DNA from: Methanofollis sp. | Lineage (GTDB): Archaea; Halobacteriota; Methanomicrobia; Methanomicrobiales; Methanofollaceae | Assembly (NCBI GenBank): GCA_028696365.1 | Contig: JAQVHG010000114.1 | Span: 1-7,076, forward strand | Direction: 5' to 3' | DNA: 7,076 nt | In this document: positions 1 through 4,076 of the stretch, piece after piece | Layout of the letters: every line of letters begins with the position of its first letter | Position numbering within the stretch: position 1 is the first letter of the stretch | Notes under the pieces: generated by a model | Told to the model about the DNA's origin: nothing | Database searches by the model: none | Seen by the model: the letters and a program-made list of their open reading frames with translations, nothing else | Position numbers and translations under genes: made by a program

Positions 1-50
1 AGCGGTCAAGAAAACGGGCGCACATATACCTTTCTCTCCGTCAGAAGACT

Positions 51-830
51 TTATAGCTTTCTATCCTGACCAAACGAACTCTTCTTCGCCGGTGTCAGCG
101 CCACGGAGATCCGGGCGATCCCCTGGAGACAGAGATACCCGGGCCCGGTGAGGTGATATTCTCCACGGGTCCGGCGTTGCACGATGAGCCCGGCCTCTTC
201 GAGCCGTGAGAGGTGGAAGAGGAGGTTGCCGCCGAGAAGGCCGGTCAGTCGTGAGAGATCTGAGAAGGAGAGCGACCCGTCGGCGAGGGCCTTGAGGACC
301 ATGAGTCTCGGGACGCTGGCGGCAGGTTCGAGGAGGTCCCTGACCGTCTCTTCCACCGGGATGTCGGCGATCTCGGCGCGGTCCTGCCTGTCCCTCAACC
401 CGAGTCCCTCGGCAATCTCGGCCTGCTTTTCGAGGAGCAGGAGGGTGGCGTCAAAGCAGGGGTCGCATGCCGACGAGGGGGCCTTCTCCCTGAGGGCCTG
501 GAGACGTGTTTTCTGTGCGGCGATCTCGTCGGGAGTGACGGTGCCGTCCCCTACCTTGAGGGCGCTCTCCCTGATGATCTGGTAGAAGACCTTGGCGCAC
601 TGTTCCCGCCCGGCACACCCGGGATCAAGGTGTTGTTCGAGTCCGGTCTGCACGGTCTCCAGGTGGGCGCCGATGGCCACCTGCCCGTACTCCTTGCGCA
701 GTCCGGCCATGAGGTCGTCGAGGTAGCCGCGGTCCCTCACCTCGGTGAGGTGTCGCAGATCTCTCCTGATGGCCTGCAGTTCATCCATGATCTCCTGGCC
801 GCAGGTGCATTCTTCTGGAGAAGATGCCAT
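51..830 (-). CDS. ArsR-like winged-helix regulator with cysteine-bearing N-terminal domain
   Basis: 259 aa. The C-terminal part (about residues 170-240) reads as an ArsR-type winged helix: a helix beginning VPRLMVLKALADG, a recognition region GGNLLFHLSRLEEAGLI, then a wing QRRTRGEYHLT. It is therefore a DNA-binding transcription factor. The N-terminal 165 residues are mostly charged helix with no domain I recognise, but carry three cysteine pairs: C8-x-C10, C72-x5-C78 and C122-x2-C125; C234 lies in the winged helix. Such pairs could bind metal, hold an Fe-S cluster or act as a thiol switch; this is inference. The ATG at 830 is chosen because translation upstream of it would run antisense through the divergent flavoprotein gene, and because a TATA-like element about 27 bp upstream fits a leaderless transcript; no SD is seen. 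It is divergent from the flavoprotein gene, its likely target. DNA-binding role is fairly sure; the ligand is unknown. Confidence 0.85.
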   Translation of the reverse strand: MASSPEECTCGQEIMDELQAIRRDLRHLTEVRDRGYLDDLMAGLRKEYGQVAIGAHLETVQTGLEQHLDPGCAGREQCAKVFYQIIRESALKVGDGTVTPDEIAAQKTRLQALREKAPSSACDPCFDATLLLLEKQAEIAEGLGLRDRQDRAEIADIPVEETVRDLLEPAASVPRLMVLKALADGSLSFSDLSRLTGLLGGNLLFHLSRLEEAGLIVQRRTRGEYHLTGPGYLCLQGIARISVALTPAKKSSFGQDRKL

Positions 831-880
831 GAGGTATAGTTTTATGACACGCAGGTATATATATCTGCTGAATTCAATAG
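831..880. promoter_or_regulatory. Divergent promoter region with TATA-centred near-palindromic operator
   Basis: The 64 bp between the two start codons contains gcaggtatatatatctgc at 851-868, a near-perfect inverted repeat (GCAG/CTGC arms around TATATATA). Read leftward, its AT core is a good TATA box placing transcription start near 833, just before the regulator ATG at 830. Read rightward, ttttatga at 840-847 is a candidate TATA placing the flavoprotein start near 868-870, with the palindrome between box and start. A protein bound at 851-868 could thus shut both promoters. AGGTATA also occurs twice in direct orientation, at 832-838 and 853-859, 21 bp apart. Start sites are estimates from archaeal TATA spacing, not observed. 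Confidence 0.55.
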
Positions 881-890
881 AAGGGGTGAT
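881..890 (+). promoter_or_regulatory. Shine-Dalgarno site of the flavoprotein gene
   Basis: aaggggtgat ends 4 bases before the ATG at 895 and is complementary to the archaeal 16S 3' end (AUCACCUCC). It fixes the start codon and rejects the in-frame upstream ATG at 745, which would lie within the regulator gene. Confidence 0.8.
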
Positions 891-894
891 CACC

Positions 895-1299
895 ATGGTA
901 AAACTGAACGAAGAGATGAAAGAGGCCTTCTCCAAGGTTAGAGTCTTCCCGGTGGCCACCGCTTCGAAGGACGGCGTCCCGAATGTCGTGCCGATCGGTT
1001 TTTGCATGCTCGTCGACGACGAGACGATCTGGATCGCGGACAATTTCATGAAAAAGACCCTTGCCAATGTCAAGGAAAACCCGAAACTCTCGCTCTATCT
1101 CTGGGGCCCAGAGGTCAAGGGGTGCTTCCAGATCAAGGGCGACGTGAAGGTCGTCTCAGAGGGCGAAGACTTCCAGAAGATGCGTGAGGTCGTCCTCGCA
1201 AAGATGTCCAAGGCCCCGGCCAAGAACCTGCTGGTGGTCAAGGTCACCGACGTCTTCACCTGCACGCCAGGCCCGAATGCCGGGGATAAACTGCTCTGA
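895..1299 (+). CDS. Pyridoxamine 5'-phosphate oxidase family (FMN-binding split barrel) protein
   Basis: 134 aa, usual length for a single-domain member of the PNPOx-like split-barrel superfamily. Visible family features are the N-terminal helix followed by the strand pair FPVATASKDGVPNVVPIGF, the next strand ETIWIADNFMKKTLANVKENP (typical of the segment that holds the FMN phosphate), the strand SLYLWGPEVKGCFQIKGDVKVV, and a C-terminal strand ending FTCTPGPNAGDKLL. Members are cytoplasmic dimers that bind FMN or related flavins; the substrate of this subgroup is generally unknown and is probably not pyridoxamine phosphate. Cysteines are at C-terminal FTCTPG and at GFCM and GCFQ. The start is set by a strong SD. 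It is divergent from a cysteine-bearing regulator and followed at once by an oligo-T terminator, so it is probably monocistronic and controlled by that regulator (inference). Confidence 0.87.
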   Translation: MVKLNEEMKEAFSKVRVFPVATASKDGVPNVVPIGFCMLVDDETIWIADNFMKKTLANVKENPKLSLYLWGPEVKGCFQIKGDVKVVSEGEDFQKMREVVLAKMSKAPAKNLLVVKVTDVFTCTPGPNAGDKLL

Positions 1300-1301
1300 A
1301 C

Positions 1302-1324
1302 TTTTTTTTCTTTTTTTCTTTTTT
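1302..1324 (+). terminator. Oligo-T archaeal terminator
   Basis: Twenty-one T in 23 bases, broken by two C, begins 3 bases after the flavoprotein stop codon. Runs of U with no required hairpin are the usual intrinsic terminator in archaea. Confidence 0.75.
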
Positions 1325-1325
1325 C

Positions 1326-1583
1326 GGCTCTGTAGAAATCCTCTTGATGAATCACTCAGACGGAGGGGCATGCCGTTCGAAGACCTGCGGATCTTCTCAA
1401 GTTCGTTCCGCTCACACCCCCTAGTCTTTCCTCGCACGATTGGTCGAGGACCGCCACGCACTCGTCACAGTCGTCCATGATGCCTTCGCGACCCCCCATT
1501 GTCATCCCGGGGATCCGGGGGCAGAGCCCCTGCGAGACCCCGGTGAGATGATGTGGGAAGGAGGGTGAGGATTCTACAGAGCC
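1326..1583. mobile_element. MITE-like element with terminal inverted repeats
   Basis: The left end ggctctgtagaaatcctc (1326-1343) is matched by the inverted right end gaggattctacagagcc (1567-1583), identical apart from one missing base. The 258 bp between hold no transposase or convincing reading frame, as expected for a non-autonomous miniature element. Inside, 1433-1521 resembles 2283-2369 of another copy: both have cacgat-ggtcgaggac and later cccgggg-tccggggg. No target-site duplication is evident at the flanks. The left end abuts the T-tract terminator. The IS family that could have mobilised it is not assignable from these ends alone. Confidence 0.6.
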
Positions 1584-2092
1584 AGCAGTCGAGAAGATCT
1601 TTTTTCGAGAGCATCCCGGCCCAGGTAGGGGGAAGGTGACGATCAGATATGCCGTTCCTCATCTGAGAATTTTTCCAGTAGTTTTGCACTTGGGATTTAC
1701 GAGCCTAAAAGACCCCTCGATGATTTTCCTCTGAGATGGGTGCAGGGTTCATGCCTGGTTTGCACTTTCGCACCACCTTCGCACTTTGGGGGTGGAAAGA
1801 TGGGATGAGGCAGAATGGCGACCGATCAGGATTTTCGCATCATGTAGAGTAGTACACGCGCGTATAAAGTGATCTTTGCACTGAAATAGAAGAACACAGA
1901 GCATGGTCGATGAGGACATGGCTGTGTTTCTCGGCAGGGTGCAAACGATTTTGTATTCATGCAGGGTCGTCGTGAATTGTAAAATGAGAGAGGTTACGGT
2001 GAGGATTGATTTGCACCCCCGTGGTGCGAAGTGTCGGGGACGGTGTGCAAAGTGAAAGAATGGAGGGGTCGAGAAGATCGTTGGTCCCTGGA
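1584..2092. other. Intergenic stretch without a convincing gene
   Basis: No reading frame here has a start with an SD, a recognisable motif or protein-like composition. The leftward open frame over 1749-2384 crosses three repeat elements and looks like chance. The stretch contains several TTTGCAC/GTGCAAA heptamers, a tcgagaagatc copy at 1589-1599 and another at 2069-2079, and a pair of inverted segments listed separately. I infer remnants of old insertions, without being able to name them. Confidence 0.5.
1763..2033. repeat. Inverted segment pair bounding about 270 bp
   Basis: cactttcgcaccac at 1763-1776 and gtggtgcgaagtg at 2021-2033 are inverted copies differing by one missing base. A gggggtg run follows the left copy at a distance and appears inverted beside the right copy. 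These may be the ends of a second, unrelated decayed element, or operator-like sites; no gene lies between them. Confidence 0.35.
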
Positions 2093-2200
2093 CATTGTGG
2101 AAATCTTCTTGAGGGGTTCTGTGGCGAGGAGCGTGCCGCCCCGAGCCCCCGATATGATGATCTGGGAAGGCACGTCGATCAGAATGGCAGCCCCACAGAA
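2093..2200 (+). repeat. Degenerate copy of the hairpin repeat element
   Basis: The order of blocks matches the better preserved copies: attgtggaaatcttcttga corresponds to the ctgtagaaatcctcttga end, followed by ttctgt, a G-rich arm, gtgccgcccc, gagcccccgatatgat. Several substitutions have broken the G6/C6 hairpin. Direction is the same as the copies at 2216 and 2423. Confidence 0.45.
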
Positions 2201-2215
2201 AAATGAAGAAATATA

Positions 2216-2380
2216 GGCTTTGTAGAAACCACCAGGATAGAGATCTCTGTCGGGGGGCTTGGCCGCCCCCCGAACCCCCCGCCACACGATAGGTCGAGGA
2301 CGGCAGCACTCTCTTGATGGTCATTGTTTGTGCCTTCCCGACCCTATCGTGCTCCCGGGGGTCCGGGGGCTCTTCGAAGA
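2216..2380 (+). repeat. Copy of the hairpin repeat element
   Basis: It starts ggctttgtagaaacc, then has a perfect hairpin CGGGGGGC-ttggcc-GCCCCCCG at 2251-2272, then cacacgataggtcgaggac (2283-2301) and cccgggggtccggggg (2354-2369). A further inverted pair, cacgatagg at 2285-2293 and cctatcgtg at 2343-2351, can fold with a 49-base loop. The part from 2283 on is related to 1433-1521 of the MITE-like copy. No matching inverted right end is found, so the copy is incomplete or fused to the next one. Confidence 0.55.
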
Positions 2381-2422
2381 TCAAGAATTCCCGAGTCCCT
2401 TATGGTTACGTCTCAAGAATTG

Positions 2423-2566
2423 GGCTCTGTAGAAATCCTCTGGATGTTTTTGTCTGTCGGGGGGCTTGCCGCCCCCCGGTCGAGGAGAGCGTTGAGAATT
2501 TCAGTAAAGAAGCACTTCATTTCGAGGAGATCTTCAACCCTAGGGAGTTTTGGGATATGCTCATGA
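2423..2566 (+). repeat. Hairpin repeat element, left inverted copy flanking the propeller genes
   Basis: It starts ggctctgtagaaatcctc (2423-2440, identical to 1326-1343), carries the hairpin CGGGGGGC-ttgcc-GCCCCCCG (2458-2478), then ggtcgaggagagc, a 42-bp spacer, a second tcgaggagatc (2522-2532), and a 35-base segment 2532-2566 that ends tcatga. The hairpin flank and the 35-base segment recur in inverse orientation at 6979-7031 with one mismatch in the 35 bases. No protein is encoded. About 240 bp of unremarkable sequence separate it from the next gene. Confidence 0.65.
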
Positions 2567-2750
2567 TAAATCCAGGATGATTCTCAAGGGGAGACGTGTC
2601 ACCCTCAAAACCCATATGTGAAGATAAGACGGGGAACTGCACCCTCCTCTGCTCATGTCGGGAATAAACGAGTGTCCTTTACAGTACTTGCTGCACCCCC
2701 GTCTCAATCCGCAAGAGCATAAGTGCCATGAGGGGGAGAGCACAGGGACA

Positions 2751-2796
2751 ACCTTTATTGCTGAGGTCTCTTATCTCCCGCCGCACAGAGAGGGAG
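2751..2796 (+). promoter_or_regulatory. Candidate promoter and SD of the 404-aa propeller gene
   Basis: acctttat at 2751-2758 is a weak TATA-like box; the same octamer occurs at a similar distance before the second propeller gene. Transcription would start near 2780. gagggag at 2790-2796 is a moderate SD 9 bases before the ATG at 2806. Both are inferred from position and pattern. Confidence 0.4.
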
Positions 2797-2805
2797 AGTT
2801 GAGAG

Positions 2806-4020
2806 ATGTCTGGAGTACGTGGGTCATGGGGTGTGGTCGCGCTGCTCGTCGGTCTTGCCGTCGTCTGCGGCCTGGGGACAGGGGCGTCTGAGCCCCCAGG
2901 CCCCCTGCAATGGACGGTCTTTGACGGGGGGTCTGAAGAGTTCGGGGCCGACATTATTGAGGTTGAGGGAGGAGGGTATGCTGTTGCTGGGACAGCAGGA
3001 AACGAAACTTCCCGCGGGATGCTCCTCCTGCGAGCCGATGAGAACGGCAGTGTCCTCTGGAATAAGACCTATGCGCTCTCAAGTACTGACGCCGCCCATG
3101 TCGTCAGAGAGACCACCGACGGTGGGTATGTCCTGGCCGGTGAACAGGACGGCCGGCTGGCACTGGTTGGAACTGGACCAGAGGGCGAGGTGCTCTGGAC
3201 CGGACCTGAGGGGACTGGTGCCGCCAACCTCGGCCCTGGTCGTGATCTTCTGGTGACCGGGGACGGTGGGTATGTGCTGGCGGGTTCGACCTTTGTAACA
3301 GGAGGAGAGAGCGCGGCCGCTCTAGTCCGGACAAATGAGACCGGTTATGTCGAATGGGTGCGGGCCTATGAGGATCTCAACGAGAGCGAGGCCACCGCCC
3401 TCGCCATGACAGACGACGACGGGTATGCGGTCGCCGGCCTCTCCTCGAGCGCGGAAGAGGTCTTTGTCACGGTGACCGGAGCAGACGGAAACCGCACCTG
3501 GACCAGGACTTTCCCTGCCCTCGAAGTCTGGCCAATCTTCAGCGACATTCAGGGCCTCATGACTACTCCTGACCTTACTCGTAGGGCCGAAGGGGGCTAC
3601 GCCATCGCTGGGGGGGTGACCTTCCCAGAGAGGCCAGTCTCCGCTGCAATGCTTCTTTTGACCGACGAGGAAGGGAATCTTGAGAGGAACTGGACTTACC
3701 AGAAGGACGGAGACTTCTGGGCCGAGTCACTGACCAAGGCCGACGACACCGGATTTGTTCTTGCCTGCTACCATGACCCCCTCGCAAACCCGACCAACCT
3801 CGTCGTCTTGTTTGGGACCGGGGAGAACGGCACTTCCCAATGGGAGGTCGATGCTACTCCTGGTTTCCTCAACCCCTTCGAGAACGACCCCTACAGTGTC
3901 ATCACAACGCGGGACGGGAACTATGCTGCCACCGGAAAGACCCTGACCATCGACCCTGAGACTGGACTAGAGAGTCAGGATCTCTTCATCCTCCTGACCG
4001 GTCAGGAACAGAGAGGGTAA
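2806..4020 (+). CDS. Exported seven-bladed beta-propeller-like repeat protein
   Basis: 404 aa. Residues 1-27 form a Sec-type signal peptide (short basic start, hydrophobic core VVALLVGLAVV, small residues GTGAS near the cut). The rest is built of seven repeats of about 50 residues, each with a [GD]GY-[AV]-x-AG core at residues 56, 106, 154, 205, 263, 315 and 371, often followed by LLxxDENGxxxWNKTY. Seven such units suggest a seven-bladed propeller; I infer the fold from periodicity. Eight N-x-S/T sequons (66, 80, 86, 177, 192, 229, 295, 341) fit an exported glycoprotein. It is a paralogue of the first 420 residues of the next protein, but has no PKD modules, linker or membrane anchor, so it is probably secreted or held by a partner. 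The two genes lie 56 bp apart on the same strand. Specific function and ligand are unknown; no catalytic motif is visible. Confidence 0.85.
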   Translation: MSGVRGSWGVVALLVGLAVVCGLGTGASEPPGPLQWTVFDGGSEEFGADIIEVEGGGYAVAGTAGNETSRGMLLLRADENGSVLWNKTYALSSTDAAHVVRETTDGGYVLAGEQDGRLALVGTGPEGEVLWTGPEGTGAANLGPGRDLLVTGDGGYVLAGSTFVTGGESAAALVRTNETGYVEWVRAYEDLNESEATALAMTDDDGYAVAGLSSSAEEVFVTVTGADGNRTWTRTFPALEVWPIFSDIQGLMTTPDLTRRAEGGYAIAGGVTFPERPVSAAMLLLTDEEGNLERNWTYQKDGDFWAESLTKADDTGFVLACYHDPLANPTNLVVLFGTGENGTSQWEVDATPGFLNPFENDPYSVITTRDGNYAATGKTLTIDPETGLESQDLFILLTGQEQRG

Positions 4021-4030
4021 GGGGCCAGTT

Positions 4031-4071
4031 ACCTTTATCCCCTCACGGTCCTATTCACCGGCACCAGGAGG
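4031..4071 (+). promoter_or_regulatory. Candidate internal promoter and strong SD of the 944-aa gene
   Basis: acctttat at 4031-4038 repeats the octamer found before the upstream paralogue and may give this gene its own promoter, although no oligo-T terminator separates the two genes. aggagg at 4066-4071, extended by further G, is a near-consensus SD. Two adjacent ATG codons follow at 4077 and 4080, at 5 and 8 bases spacing; either may be used. Confidence 0.5.
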
Positions 4072-4076
4072 GGGGA

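Noticed and set aside
184..585. Rightward 133-codon frame
   Set aside because: It is an Arg/Ser-rich shadow antisense to the regulator gene, whose own frame has a clear winged helix.
831..1073. Upstream extension of the regulator to a 340-residue frame
   Set aside because: The extra 81 codons run antisense through the flavoprotein gene and the shared promoter, and read as low-quality sequence; the ATG at 830 fits a leaderless start.
1465..1689. Leftward 74-codon open frame
   Set aside because: It overlaps the right end of the MITE-like element and has no SD or motif.
1749..2384. Leftward 211-codon open frame
   Set aside because: It crosses several repeat elements and hairpins, has no SD, no motif and an unlikely composition; no transposase signature is seen.
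1326..2566. CRISPR array
   Set aside because: Repeats are few, long, unevenly spaced and variable; there are no regular spacers or cas genes.
2314..2580. Rightward 88- and 80-codon frames
   Set aside because: Both are translations through the repeat elements, including the G6/C6 hairpin; peptides such as GGLAAPRS are by-products of the hairpin.
2854..2869. Lipoprotein signal around C21 of the 404-aa protein
   Set aside because: The residues before the cysteine are AVV, lacking the small residue at -1 of a lipobox; ordinary signal peptidase cleavage fits better.
2655..2891. Rightward 78-codon frame
   Set aside because: It overlaps the promoter and signal-peptide region of the propeller gene in another frame, with no SD.
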